A stretch of DNA of 42,727 nt. It comes from JBBILG01 sp037445085. Lineage in GTDB: Bacteria > Pseudomonadota > Gammaproteobacteria > Burkholderiales > Methylophilaceae. This document shows positions 8,667 through 16,502 of the stretch, in pieces. The notes under the pieces were generated by a model, which did not search any database, was not told where the DNA came from, and was given only the letters and a program-made list of their open reading frames with translations. The translations under genes were made by a program, and so were the position numbers. The stretch is from contig JBBILG010000005.1 of assembly GCA_037445085.1 (NCBI GenBank), forward strand, positions 1 to 42,727. The letters run 5' to 3'. How positions within the stretch are numbered: the first letter of the stretch is position 1; every line of letters starts with the position of its first letter.

Positions 8667-9293
8667 ATGAAACAGCTCCTCCTCGACATCCAGCCTGCCG
8701 CGGCGCCGACCCTCGACAACTACGTCGCCGGCCGCAACCGCGAGGCCCTGCACAACCTGCGCCAGGCCGCCTGCGGCAACCAGGACGCACGCTTCATCTA
8801 CCTGTGGGGGCCGTCCGGCTGCGGCAAGACGCATCTGCTGCGGGCCTGCGCCGAGCTGGCGCGGGAGCAGGGCATGGCACTGGTCATCGCCGACGACGTG
8901 CAACGCCTCGACAATGCCGCACAGATCGCGCTGTTCAATGCCTTCAACCGGCTGCGCGACGACGGCGGCGCCCTGGTCGCCGGCGGCGATGCGCCGCCCT
9001 TGCGGATGGGGCTGCGTGACGACCTGGCGACGCGGCTTTCCTGGGGGCTGGTGTACCAACTGCACCCACTCAGCGACGGGGAAAAGGCCGAGGCCCTGCG
9101 CGCGCACGCGCAGGCGCGCGGCATGCGCCTGCGCGACGAAGTGGTGGACTACTGTCTGCGTCACCTGCGCCGCGACCTACCCACCCTCGTGGCCACCCTG
9201 GATGCACTGGACGAGTGGTCGCTCACGGCCAAGCGCCCGGTCACCGTCCCCTTGCTGCGGCAGCTTCTGCAGTTGCCGCTCGCCATCGACTAG
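8667..9293 (+). CDS. hda: DnaA regulatory inactivator Hda
   Basis: Hda is an AAA+ protein that, with the DNA-loaded beta clamp, stimulates ATP hydrolysis by DnaA and prevents re-initiation of replication. The 208-aa product starts MKQLLLDIQP, whose QLLLDI is a clamp-binding motif. The Walker A loop GPSGCGKT lies at residues 48-55, with a divergent Walker B (ALVIADDVQRL) and sensor-like segments (DDLATRLSWGLVYQL). A 96-bp gap after the transporter gene contains a weak TTAAAAT -10-like box but no clear ribosome site. DnaA proper is excluded by the short length and lack of domains I and IV. Confidence 0.93.
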   Translation: MKQLLLDIQPAAAPTLDNYVAGRNREALHNLRQAACGNQDARFIYLWGPSGCGKTHLLRACAELAREQGMALVIADDVQRLDNAAQIALFNAFNRLRDDGGALVAGGDAPPLRMGLRDDLATRLSWGLVYQLHPLSDGEKAEALRAHAQARGMRLRDEVVDYCLRHLRRDLPTLVATLDALDEWSLTAKRPVTVPLLRQLLQLPLAID

Positions 9294-9296
9294 ACA

Positions 9297-9324
9297 ACAA
9301 AAAAAGGGCAGCCACGCTGCCCTT
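9297..9324 (-). terminator. Intrinsic terminator of the Fae-like gene
   Basis: A perfect 9-bp stem (AAGGGCAGC / GCTGCCCTT, 9304-9324) with a 3-nt loop is followed on the minus strand by an uninterrupted T run. It lies 18 bp beyond the stop of the Fae-like gene. On the plus strand no T run follows, so it serves the minus-strand unit. Confidence 0.88.
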
Positions 9325-9342
9325 GCGCGTTCCAGGAATGGA

Positions 9343-9897
9343 CTACTTCTGATCCCAGCTCTCTTCCCACATGCAATGCTTGATGGTGTGGCGGTTCCTG
9401 ATCAGCTCCTCGATGGAGGGCTCGTCGTTGAGCGCGCGCCGGATGGCGAGCTTGGTGGCCTCGTAGTTGTTCCTGTACATGTCGGCCTTGTCCAGCTTGC
9501 CTTCCCTGGCGAGCGGCGCACAGCCCGGATCGATCCACACCAGGCTGATGATGCACAGGTCGTTGGCCTGGTCGCGCGGGATGATGCCCTCGATCACGCA
9601 GTCGAGCACGGCATCGGCGGTGGCGGCCTGCACCACGCCGCCGAACAGCTCGATGTTGATGGAATCCTTGAGGGTGACCTTGGGCACCATCATGGTAACC
9701 GGGCGCACCATTTGATTGATATCCCGCACGGCGAACATCGCGGTATGCCCCTTGCTCTGCGCCATCATGTTGGCGAAGGCGGTGCCGACCGGGCCATCCG
9801 TGGCGCCGATGACGATTTCCGGCATGGCGGCGGTGACATCCTTGCCTTCGCTGAATACGGTGGCCTCGCCGGCCTTGAAAACGATCTTGCTGGACAT
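9343..9897 (-). CDS. Formaldehyde-activating enzyme (Fae) family protein lacking the catalytic His
   Basis: Authentic Fae condenses formaldehyde with tetrahydromethanopterin. This 184-aa homologue has the Fae fold signatures GEATV, IGATDGPVGTAFANMM, PKVTLKD, EGIIPRDQANDL and NNYEATKLAIRRA, and a C-terminal tail (HCMWEESWDQK) not usual in Fae. The ATG at 9897 has AAGGA upstream. In Methylorubrum Fae the catalytic His17 stands in VAHIDLIIG; the matching stretch here reads TAAMPEIVIG, so the His appears to be Met. It is therefore more like the Fae2/Fae3 paralogues of unknown role. No H4MPT pathway genes are in the window. Confidence 0.88.
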   Translation of the reverse strand: MSSKIVFKAGEATVFSEGKDVTAAMPEIVIGATDGPVGTAFANMMAQSKGHTAMFAVRDINQMVRPVTMMVPKVTLKDSINIELFGGVVQAATADAVLDCVIEGIIPRDQANDLCIISLVWIDPGCAPLAREGKLDKADMYRNNYEATKLAIRRALNDEPSIEELIRNRHTIKHCMWEESWDQK

Positions 9898-9970
9898 GGT
9901 GGTTCCTTCTGTGGGTGTTGCGGATAAGGAGAAAGCACGCATTCTACCCAAGGGCGATGGCGCGGGCAAA

Positions 9971-10387
9971 TCAAGCACTTAGCGTCAAGAGCATGTCGCG
10001 GTGGGGAATGCCGGCATCCGCGTGGACGGGACCGCATACCGCGAAGCCGGCCCTGGCGTAGAACGGGATCGCCGCCAGTTGCGCCGACAGCCGCACCCGC
10101 GCGTCTCCGCGCAGACGGCAGGCGTCGACCGCCGCCCGCGGCAGCGCGCTGCCGACGCCGCGCCGGCGCCAGGCCGGCAACACCGCCATGCGCCCGATCC
10201 GGCCATCTGCCAGCAGGCGGGCGCAGCCGATGGCCGAGCCATCGGCCGTCACGGCGAGGAAATGGCGCGCGCCCGCGTCGAGGCCGTCCCACTCCAGCGC
10301 TTCCGGCACGCCCTGCTCTTCGACGAACACGCGGCGGCGAATGGCGGACAGGGTGGCATGCGCCCCTGGCCAGCGTACTTCGACCAC
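9971..10387 (-). CDS. GNAT family N-acetyltransferase
   Basis: This is a single-domain acyl-CoA N-acyltransferase, resembling the ElaA/YjcF-type branch; substrate unknown. Visible are the N-terminal AIRRRVFVEEQGVPEALEWDG segment, the beta strand IGCARLL, and the acetyl-CoA pyrophosphate loop MAVLPAWRRRGVGSAL (motif A, RRRGVGSAL). A late FYARAGFAVCG strand-helix follows. I prefer the GTG at 10387 (138 aa), which begins near the first residue expected to align with homologues and lies just after the stop of the upstream lipoprotein gene; a TTG at 10429 would add 14 residues and overlap that gene by 23 bp. Confidence 0.85.
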   Translation of the reverse strand: MVEVRWPGAHATLSAIRRRVFVEEQGVPEALEWDGLDAGARHFLAVTADGSAIGCARLLADGRIGRMAVLPAWRRRGVGSALPRAAVDACRLRGDARVRLSAQLAAIPFYARAGFAVCGPVHADAGIPHRDMLLTLSA

Positions 10388-10406
10388 GCGCCAGCGCGGC
10401 CCGTCG

Positions 10407-10601
10407 CTAGCGCCCGGCCTGCTCGTCAATCTGCCGATCCCGCCGGGCGGCGGCCTCGTCCAGCGTCTGCTGCACGTCCAGTGCCTTGTCGCGCGCTTCG
10501 AGCGGCCCTTCCGCCACGCGCGGGATGTTGCGCTCCTCGTCCGGCGGCGTGCAGGCGGCGAGCATCAGCGCCATGAAAATGACCGCGGCCAGCCTGTCCA
10601 T
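10407..10601 (-). CDS. Small lipoprotein of unknown function
   Basis: This is a 64-aa predicted lipoprotein. MDRLAAVIFMALMLAAC is a signal peptide ending in a lipobox (L-A-A-C, Cys17), and the mature part is a short charged, probably helical peptide (ARDKALDVQQTLDEAAARRDR). GAGGAGG lies 7 bp before the ATG, the strongest ribosome site in this neighbourhood, which supports expression. It leads a minus-strand unit with the acetyltransferase and probably the Fae-like gene. No function can be read from the sequence. Confidence 0.8.
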   Translation of the reverse strand: MDRLAAVIFMALMLAACTPPDEERNIPRVAEGPLEARDKALDVQQTLDEAAARRDRQIDEQAGR

Positions 10602-10673
10602 GATTGCCTCCTCTTGCGATGGTCAACGGTTGCGTGCATTATGGTGCGCTCGAAAAAGGAGCGGAAACCAGCC

Positions 10674-11063
10674 ATGCAAAAATATCTTGCCGTACTCGCG
10701 CGCCTGCTGCTGGCGCAAATTTTTCTGGTCGCCATCGTCATCCAGCTGATGCTCATCCTCAAGAACCCCGCCGGCTACGGTGAGTTCCGCGCCTATCTCG
10801 CGCATTTCGGCCTGCCCGGCATTTTCGCCCCGCTCATGGTGCTGATCCAGCTGCTCGGCGGCATCGCCCTGTTGCTCGGCTTCAAGACCCGGCTGGCGGC
10901 TTACGTGCTGGCCGGCTATTCCGTGTTCGTCGCCTTCGCGCTGAAGCTGAACGAACCCATCCAGTTCCTGCAGTATCTCGCCATCGCCGGCGGCATGCTG
11001 ATGCTGGCGGTTGCCGGACCGACCGCCTGCAGCCTGGACAACCTCAGAAAAAAATCATCCTAG
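10674..11063 (+). CDS. DoxX family membrane protein
   Basis: This is a four-helix inner-membrane protein of the DoxX family (129 aa); members are linked to thiosulfate:quinone oxidation or to redox and stress membrane complexes, but most are uncharacterised. The start MQKYLAVLARLLLAQIF follows an AGGAG. Helices are at about residues 5-27, 47-66, 70-89 and 97-115, with the family-like LLGGIALLLGFKTRLAAYVL segment. Its stop codon TAG is the first three bases of the repeat element at 11061-11232, so its C-terminus may have been set by that insertion. Confidence 0.85.
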   Translation: MQKYLAVLARLLLAQIFLVAIVIQLMLILKNPAGYGEFRAYLAHFGLPGIFAPLMVLIQLLGGIALLLGFKTRLAAYVLAGYSVFVAFALKLNEPIQFLQYLAIAGGMLMLAVAGPTACSLDNLRKKSS

Positions 11064-11232
11064 GGAATCCCTGAACCAGCGGCTGCGCGGGCGAATCGCG
11101 ACGTTGCGCGGTGCCGGCTACGGCCGCTTCGCCTAGCCGCGTTTTCGCCCGCTCGCCTGTCCATTGGATAGGTCCCGCGTTCCGCGCGCCCTGCGCCTCC
11201 TCCCGTCCGCTCACTTTTTCAGGACTTCCCTA
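11061..11232. mobile_element. 172-bp MITE-like element with terminal inverted repeats
   Basis: The ends are TAGGGAATCCCTGAA (11061) and, reverse-complemented from 11232, TAGGGAAGTCCTGAA: 13 of 15 bases match and both ends carry TA. Inner arms also pair (GCGGGCGAA at 11087 with TTCGCCCGC at 11144; CGGCTA at 11115 with TAGCCG at 11134), so the whole piece can fold into a long hairpin. It has no transposase ORF. The right-hand 90 bp recur upstream of mpl at 31722-31811. It fills the gap between convergent DoxX and ubiX genes, and each end supplies the TAG stop of its neighbour. The MITE label is an inference. Confidence 0.65.
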
Positions 11233-11850
11233 ATCGCCGGGCGCCGCCGCACCACCCCACTGCTCGACCAGCCGGTGTGGAATGCCGAGCTGGTCGAGAA
11301 TTTTCGCCACCACGAAATCGACGATGTCGCCTACGCTTTGCGGCAGGTGGTAGAAGCCGGGGTTGGGCGCGAGGATGACGGCACCCATGCGCGAGAGCTT
11401 GAGCATGTTTTCCAGGTGGATGGCGGAAAACGGCGTCTCGCGCGGCACCAGGATGAGCCTGCGCCCTTCCTTGAGCATGACGTCGGCGGCGCGCTCGATG
11501 AGGTTGTCGGAGAGACCGTTGGCGATGGCGGCGAGCGCGCCCATGGTGCACGGACACACCACCATGGCATCGGCCGCGCCGCTGCCGGACGCGATGGGCG
11601 CCGTCCAGTCCTCGCGCGCGAACACCCGCAACTGCGCCGGCCGGCAATCGAAGCGCTCCGCCAGTTGACGCTGCGCTTCCCCCGCCCTGGCCGGCAGGGT
11701 GATGTCCATCTCCTGCGCGGCGACGAATTGCGCCGCCGGGGAATACACCAGATACACGGTGTGGCCGCCCGCAAGCAGCATGTCCAGCAGGCGCAGGGCG
11801 TAGGGCATGCCGGAAGCGCCGGTGAGGGCGAGGGTGATGGTCTGGCGCAT
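11230..11850 (-). CDS. ubiX: Flavin prenyltransferase UbiX
   Basis: UbiX joins dimethylallyl phosphate to FMN to make prenylated FMN, the cofactor of the UbiD decarboxylase in ubiquinone synthesis. The 206-aa protein starts MRQTITLALTGASGMPYALRLL, the family FMN-binding GASG. It continues with CTMGALAAIANGLSDNLIERAADVMLKEGRRLILVPRETPFSAIHLENMLKLSRMGA in the expected order, which includes the conserved E and R residues. The start is the ATG at 11850, 19 bp after ispH. The ORF continues upstream in frame across ispH, but that part is spurious. Its TAG stop lies in the end of the repeat element. Confidence 0.93.
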   Translation of the reverse strand: MRQTITLALTGASGMPYALRLLDMLLAGGHTVYLVYSPAAQFVAAQEMDITLPARAGEAQRQLAERFDCRPAQLRVFAREDWTAPIASGSGAADAMVVCPCTMGALAAIANGLSDNLIERAADVMLKEGRRLILVPRETPFSAIHLENMLKLSRMGAVILAPNPGFYHLPQSVGDIVDFVVAKILDQLGIPHRLVEQWGGAAAPGD

Positions 11851-11869
11851 GGGCAGGAGGCGATTCCGC

Positions 11870-12799
11870 TCAGCCGGCCGCGACCAGATTCCTGGGCAGC
11901 GGGAACACCACCTTCTCGACGATGCCTTCCAGCTCGCGCACCTCGCCGGCGCCCAGTTCGCGCAGGCGGGCGACGACTTCCTGCACCAGCACTTCCGGTG
12001 CCGAGGCGCCGGCGGTGACGCCGACGCGCGGCCGTCCGGCCAGCCATTCCGCCCGCAGCTCGCCGGCGTTGTCCACCATGTAGGCCACTCCCCCCTGTTT
12101 CTGCGCCACTTCGCGCAGGCGGTTGGAGTTGGAACTGTTGGGCGAGCCGACCACGATGACCACATCGCAGTCGCGCGCCAGCGCCTTGACCGCGTCCTGG
12201 CGGTTCTGCGTGGCGTAGCAGATGGAATCGCTCCTGGGGGCGAGAATGTTGGGGAAGCGCGCCTTGAGCGCGGCCACGATGTCGGCGGCATCGTCCAGGG
12301 ACAGCGTGGTCTGGGTGACATAGGCCAGCCTGTCGGGGTCACGCACTTCCAGCCTTGCCACGTCTTGCGGCGTTTCCACCAGATACATGCCGTTGTCGGA
12401 CTGGCCCATGGTGCCCTCCACCTCGGGGTGCCCCCCGTGGCCGATCATGACGATTTCGCGGCCGGCCGCGTGCATCCTGGCCACTTCCACGTGCACCTTG
12501 GTCACCAGCGGGCAGGTGGCGTCGAACACGTTGAGGCCGCGCCGCTGCGCTTCCGCGCGCACTTCGCGGGAGACGCCGTGGGCACTGAACACCACCGTGC
12601 TGCCGGCCGGCACCTCATCCAGCTCCTCGACGAACACCGCCCCTTTCCTTCTCAGCTCCGCCACCACGAACTTGTTGTGCACCACCTCGTGGCGCACGTA
12701 GATGGGGGCGCCGAAGCGCTCCAGTGCCTGTTCCACGATGACGATGGCGCGATCGACGCCGGCGCAGAAGCCGCGCGGATTGGCAAGCAGTATGTTCAT
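11870..12799 (-). CDS. ispH: 4-hydroxy-3-methylbut-2-enyl diphosphate reductase IspH
   Basis: IspH is the last enzyme of the MEP isoprenoid pathway; its [4Fe-4S] cluster reduces HMBPP to IPP and DMAPP. The 309-aa product has the three cluster cysteines at Cys12 (NPRGFCAGV), Cys96 (DATCPLV) and Cys194 (DSICYATQNRQ), and the catalytic Glu126 (HPEVEGT). SPNSSNSNRL and VTAGASAPE are also conserved. It is followed by ubiX after 19 bp, so DMAPP supply and its use for prenyl-FMN are genetically linked here. Confidence 0.97.
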   Translation of the reverse strand: MNILLANPRGFCAGVDRAIVIVEQALERFGAPIYVRHEVVHNKFVVAELRRKGAVFVEELDEVPAGSTVVFSAHGVSREVRAEAQRRGLNVFDATCPLVTKVHVEVARMHAAGREIVMIGHGGHPEVEGTMGQSDNGMYLVETPQDVARLEVRDPDRLAYVTQTTLSLDDAADIVAALKARFPNILAPRSDSICYATQNRQDAVKALARDCDVVIVVGSPNSSNSNRLREVAQKQGGVAYMVDNAGELRAEWLAGRPRVGVTAGASAPEVLVQEVVARLRELGAGEVRELEGIVEKVVFPLPRNLVAAG

Positions 12800-12817
12800 G
12801 CAGGGGCTCCCTTGCGT

Positions 12818-13720
12818 TCAGTTGCCCAGCCAGTAGGCGATGGTGAGCAGCAGCAGCAGCACGCCCATCAGCACCAGCACGCGCCACACCATGCCGACCG
12901 CACTCTGTAGATAGTCGGCATCGGCATCGTCGCCCACGCCCAGTTCGGGGCGGAATTCCACCACGCCCTTGCTGGGCAGCGGCTCACCCAGACGCACGCC
13001 GAGCGCGCCGGCACCGCTGGCAAGGATGAGGCCCAGCGTCCGCTCCGGCCAGGCCTGCGCCTGTGTGCGCCAACAGTACACGGCATCCTCGAAATCACCC
13101 ACGATGGCGAAGCTGCTGGCGGTAAAGCGCGCCGGCAGCCAGTCCAGCCAGGCGAAGGCGGTTTGCGCGAACGTGCCGAAACACCCCTTGCCGGCCCAGG
13201 CGCGGGCGACCAGACAGGCCAGCCGGTAGCTCAGCGCCCCGGCCGGGCCGAGCAGCACGAACCAGAAGATGGGCGCGAACAGGTCGTAATGCGACTGGCG
13301 CAGGGTGGATTCGATGGCGACGCGCGCGACTTCGCGCTCGCTGTAGGATTCGCTATCGCACTGCTGCCATTCCGCCAGATGGGCGCGCGCCACGTTGAGG
13401 TTGCGGTCGCGCAGCGCTGCCGCGATCCGTTCCGGTACGGCACCGATCTGGCGGATCTGCAGCAGCAGGTAGAGGACGCCGATGGCGAGCAGCACGCCCA
13501 GCAGGGGGTGAATGCGGTAGAGGACGATATGGAGGATCGCCACCGCCGCTCCGGGCAGCAGCACGGCCAGCAGCCAGGCGATGACGCCGTGCCGCTGGCG
13601 GCCGTCGTTGAAATTGCCCTCCAAGAATTCCGCTGCCGGCTTCAGCAGCCGCTGCAGCCAGTCCGGCGAGGGCCGGTAATGGCTGAGCAGCAATGCGGCG
13701 GCGAGCGCGATGAAACTCAC
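12818..13720 (-). CDS. CobD/CbiB-family (AmpE-like) membrane protein
   Basis: This is an integral membrane protein of the CbiB/AmpE superfamily (300 aa). CbiB proper makes adenosylcobinamide phosphate; AmpE is implicated in beta-lactamase signalling. The betaproteobacterial branch usually annotated CobD/CbiB family is uncharacterised. Helices are at about residues 1-13, 47-65, 70-88, 150-175 and 278-298. The superfamily-like IFWFVLLGPAGALSYRL and FAWLDWLPARFTASSFAIVGDF segments are clear. It starts at a GTG that overlaps the TGA of the upstream GyrI-like gene (GTGA). No other cobalamin-synthesis gene is nearby, so a role in B12 synthesis is doubtful. Confidence 0.82.
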   Translation of the reverse strand: MSFIALAAALLLSHYRPSPDWLQRLLKPAAEFLEGNFNDGRQRHGVIAWLLAVLLPGAAVAILHIVLYRIHPLLGVLLAIGVLYLLLQIRQIGAVPERIAAALRDRNLNVARAHLAEWQQCDSESYSEREVARVAIESTLRQSHYDLFAPIFWFVLLGPAGALSYRLACLVARAWAGKGCFGTFAQTAFAWLDWLPARFTASSFAIVGDFEDAVYCWRTQAQAWPERTLGLILASGAGALGVRLGEPLPSKGVVEFRPELGVGDDADADYLQSAVGMVWRVLVLMGVLLLLLTIAYWLGN

Positions 13721-14235
13721 GGGGTGGTCTCCAAGGGCATTTCCACGGTCAGCACGCCCTTATCGTAAAACTCCAGCGTCGGCATCCGCAAGTTCATGCC
13801 GCGCTGCCGCGCGTGCTCGAGCAGTGCGCCGTAGGCCTTGCCGTAGGCGATGACCGGGTGCGCCTTGACGCGTACTTGCAGGACACGCCGCGCCGGCACC
13901 GCGCCTTCCCGCAAGCCATCGGGCAGCGGGGCGTATGCGGGGATGAGGTAGCCGGCATGGGCCCGGCGCCGTTCGGGCGGCGTGCTGCGCGGATCGTCGA
14001 AGATCACCGTGACCTGCGCGCCGGGGTCTATGCCGTGCTGGCGCAACCGCATGTCCGCCTCGCCGTACTTGTCGCCCAGCTTGGCATAGGAACCCTGCGC
14101 TTCCAGATAGGCGTAGCGATAGGGGCCGCTGTCGGCCACCGCGATGGTGACACTGGCAAACGCCCCCCACCACCACAGGATGACGAGCACGGGGAGCAAG
14201 AAGGCCAGGAGAAAATAGAACCACTGCTTTTTCAA
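13717..14235 (-). CDS. Membrane-anchored GyrI-like (small-ligand-binding) protein
   Basis: The protein has one N-terminal membrane anchor (FYFLLAFLLPVLVILWWWG) followed by a periplasmic or external domain of about 140 aa resembling the GyrI/SOUL-like small-molecule-binding fold: GPYRYAYLEAQGSYAKLGDKYGE, then VTVIFDDPRS, and LEFYDKGVLTVEMPLE at the C-terminus. The frame is open far upstream but only as a shadow of lysA and purU. There is no ATG near the anchor, so I chose the TTG giving (M)KKQWFYF, 172 aa. The stop overlaps the next gene's GTG. Function unknown; N-terminus uncertain. Confidence 0.72.
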   Translation of the reverse strand: MKKQWFYFLLAFLLPVLVILWWWGAFASVTIAVADSGPYRYAYLEAQGSYAKLGDKYGEADMRLRQHGIDPGAQVTVIFDDPRSTPPERRRAHAGYLIPAYAPLPDGLREGAVPARRVLQVRVKAHPVIAYGKAYGALLEHARQRGMNLRMPTLEFYDKGVLTVEMPLETTP

Positions 14236-14313
14236 TTGCGGGGATTTCCGGCGTATGGGCCTGAAAAGATACCACAATCCGGCGGGCACGGCATGAAATC
14301 GGCACGGAACCGG

Positions 14314-14319
14314 TATAAT
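14314..14319 (+). promoter_or_regulatory. Possible -10 element of purU
   Basis: A perfect TATAAT stands 33 bp before the purU ATG in the intergenic region shared with the divergent GyrI-like gene. No convincing -35 hexamer is visible 16-18 bp upstream, so this is a consensus match only. Confidence 0.4.
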
Positions 14320-14352
14320 GGCCCGCCTGATTCCAGCCGCACAAGGCCCGCC

Positions 14353-15207
14353 ATGAAAAATACCGCGACGCTGCTCGTCAACTGCCCGGATCGCAAGGGC
14401 CTGGTGGCGACCATCGCCGATTTCCTCTACCGCAACGGCGCCAACATTTTGCATGCCGACCAGCACCAGGACAGCGAAAACCAACTGTTCCTGATGCGGG
14501 TGGAATGGGAGCTCGCCGGTTTCGCCATCGCGCCGGAGGACTTCCCACGCCATTTCTCCCCGGTGGCCGAGCGATTCCAGATGCAGTGGCAACTCAAGCT
14601 GTCCGCGCAACGGCCCAGGATGGCGATTCTCGTCTCCCACTACGATCATTGCCTGGCCGACCTGCTCTACCGTCATCAGAGCAGCGAACTGGCCTGCGAA
14701 ATTCCGCTCATCATCAGCAACCATCCGGACACGGCACGCCTGGCGGAGTTCTACCGGATCCCGTTCCACGTCATCCCGGTAAGCCGGGACACCAAGCAGC
14801 ATGCCGAAGCCCGCCAGATCGCCCTGCTGGAGCAGCACGGCATTGATCTCATCGTACTGGCGCGCTACATGCAGGTGCTGTCGGAAGATTTCGTGGCGCG
14901 CTACCCGCAGCGCATCATCAACATCCACCACTCCTTCCTGCCCGCCTTCGTCGGCGCCAAACCCTACCACCGCGCCTACGAGCGGGGCGTTAAGCTGATC
15001 GGCGCCACCAGCCACTACGTGACGGCAGACCTGGACGAGGGCCCCATCATCGAGCAGGACATCACCCGCGTCTCCCACCGCGACCAGCTGGAAGACCTCA
15101 TCCAGAAAGGCCGCGACCTGGAAAAAGTGGTGCTGTCGCGCGCCGTGCGCTGGCACGTGGAAAACCGCATCCTGCTCTACGCCAACAAGACGGTCGTGTT
15201 CGACTGA
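14353..15207 (+). CDS. purU: Formyltetrahydrofolate deformylase PurU
   Basis: PurU hydrolyses 10-formyl-THF to THF and formate, balancing one-carbon pools and feeding formate to PurT-type purine synthesis. The 284-aa protein has an N-terminal ACT domain (TATLLVNCPDRKGLVATIADFLYRN, about 1-85), a linker, and a formyltransferase-fold domain from about 95. This includes the SNHPDTARLA segment, the catalytic NIHHSFLPAF motif and the Asp in TADLDEGPIIEQD. The ATG at 14353 fits the family start. No operon partner: lysA converges on it about 47 bp downstream. Confidence 0.96.
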   Translation: MKNTATLLVNCPDRKGLVATIADFLYRNGANILHADQHQDSENQLFLMRVEWELAGFAIAPEDFPRHFSPVAERFQMQWQLKLSAQRPRMAILVSHYDHCLADLLYRHQSSELACEIPLIISNHPDTARLAEFYRIPFHVIPVSRDTKQHAEARQIALLEQHGIDLIVLARYMQVLSEDFVARYPQRIINIHHSFLPAFVGAKPYHRAYERGVKLIGATSHYVTADLDEGPIIEQDITRVSHRDQLEDLIQKGRDLEKVVLSRAVRWHVENRILLYANKTVVFD

Positions 15208-15254
15208 CGCGACGCCGGCAACGTAAAGCCGCCTTGCGCCGTTGCCACGGCATC

Positions 15255-16502
15255 CTAGTCCGGCAGGAGATGCTCCGGCGCCAGGAGCTGCACCACCGTT
15301 TCGCGCTCGCGCACCAAGTGCGCGTCGGCGCCGTCCACCATCACTTCCGCCGCCCGCGGGCGGGTGTTGTAGTTGGAGCTCATGCTCATGCCGTAGGCAC
15401 CGGCCGACATCACCGCCAGGAGGTCGCCCGGCTGCAGCGCCAGTACGCGGTCGTGGCCGAGGAAATCGCCGCTCTCGCACACCGGCCCGACAATCTCGTA
15501 GCACACCGCTCCCCCCTGCCGCGGCGTCACCGCGCGGATGTCGTGCCAGGCGTCGTAGAGCGCCGGGCGCATCAGGTCGTTCATGGCGGCATCGACGACG
15601 GCGAAATTCCTGGCTTCGCCGGGCTTCAGGTATTCCACCCGGGTAAGCAGCAGCCCGGCGTTGCCCACCAGCGCGCGGCCCGGCTCCATCACCAGCCTGA
15701 ATCCCCGTCTGCCGAGTCTGGCCCGGATGGCTTGGGCGTAATCGGCGAACTCCGGCGGCGTCTCGTCGGCATAGCGGATACCGATGCCGCCGCCGAGGTC
15801 CAGGTGACGCACGGCGATGCCGGCCGCCTCCAGTCGGTCCACCAGCGCCAGCACGCGATCCAGCGCGTCCAGGAAGGGGGCGAGCTCGGTGAGCTGCGAG
15901 CCGATGTGGCAATCGATGCCGTGCACGGCCAGATGGGGCAGCGCCGCGGCGTGCCGGTACAGAGCGAACGCCTCCTCGTAGGCGACGCCGAACTTGTTGT
16001 TCCTGAGGCCGGTGGAAATGTAGGGATGGGTCCCGGCGTCCACGTCCGGGTTCACCCGTAGCGACACCGGAGCGCGCCTGCCCATGGCGCCCGCCACTGC
16101 GTCGAGGCGCTGGAATTCGGCGGCGGATTCGACGTTGAAGCAGAAGATGCCGGCTTCCAGTGCCGCGCGCATTTCTGCGACGGTCTTGCCCACGCCGGAG
16201 AACACCACCTTGCCGGGGTCGCCGCCGGCGGCCAGCACGCGCGCCAACTCGCCGCCGGAGACGATGTCGAAGCCGGCGCCGAGCCGGGCGAACAGGTTGA
16301 GGATGGCGAGGTTGGGATTGGCCTTGACCGCATAGCAGACCAGATGGTCGGTACCGGCGAATCCCGCTTCGAAGCGCTGCCAGGCGTCCGTCAGCGCCGC
16401 CCGCGAATACACATAGCAGGGCGTGCCGAAACGCGCGGCGATCTCCGGCAAGGAGACATCTTCGGCGTGCAGCACGCCGTCTCTCAATTCGAACGGGTTC
16501 AC
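15255..16502 (-). CDS. lysA: Diaminopimelate decarboxylase LysA
   Basis: LysA is a PLP-dependent fold-III enzyme that decarboxylates meso-diaminopimelate to L-lysine. Of 415 aa, the PLP lysine is Lys60 in CYAVKANPN. Other motifs are the GFDIVSGGEL segment, HIGSQ, DLGGGIGI, EPGRALVGNAG and the C-terminal GPVCESGDFLG with the catalytic Cys from the partner subunit. The GTG start overlaps the TGA of lptM (GTGA). The lptM-lysA pairing is common in proteobacteria, but the dapF that often follows is absent. Confidence 0.97.
   Translation of the reverse strand: MNPFELRDGVLHAEDVSLPEIAARFGTPCYVYSRAALTDAWQRFEAGFAGTDHLVCYAVKANPNLAILNLFARLGAGFDIVSGGELARVLAAGGDPGKVVFSGVGKTVAEMRAALEAGIFCFNVESAAEFQRLDAVAGAMGRRAPVSLRVNPDVDAGTHPYISTGLRNNKFGVAYEEAFALYRHAAALPHLAVHGIDCHIGSQLTELAPFLDALDRVLALVDRLEAAGIAVRHLDLGGGIGIRYADETPPEFADYAQAIRARLGRRGFRLVMEPGRALVGNAGLLLTRVEYLKPGEARNFAVVDAAMNDLMRPALYDAWHDIRAVTPRQGGAVCYEIVGPVCESGDFLGHDRVLALQPGDLLAVMSAGAYGMSMSSNYNTRPRAAEVMVDGADAHLVRERETVVQLLAPEHLLPD

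Noticed and set aside
11230..12342. A 370-codon frame that would fuse an N-terminal extension to UbiX
   Set aside because: The extension is an out-of-frame reading of ispH with low-complexity composition; UbiX begins at its family start MRQTITLALTGASG.
15208..15254. Terminator between purU and lysA
   Set aside because: GGCAACG/CGTTGCC can pair, but the loop is long and no T run follows on either strand.
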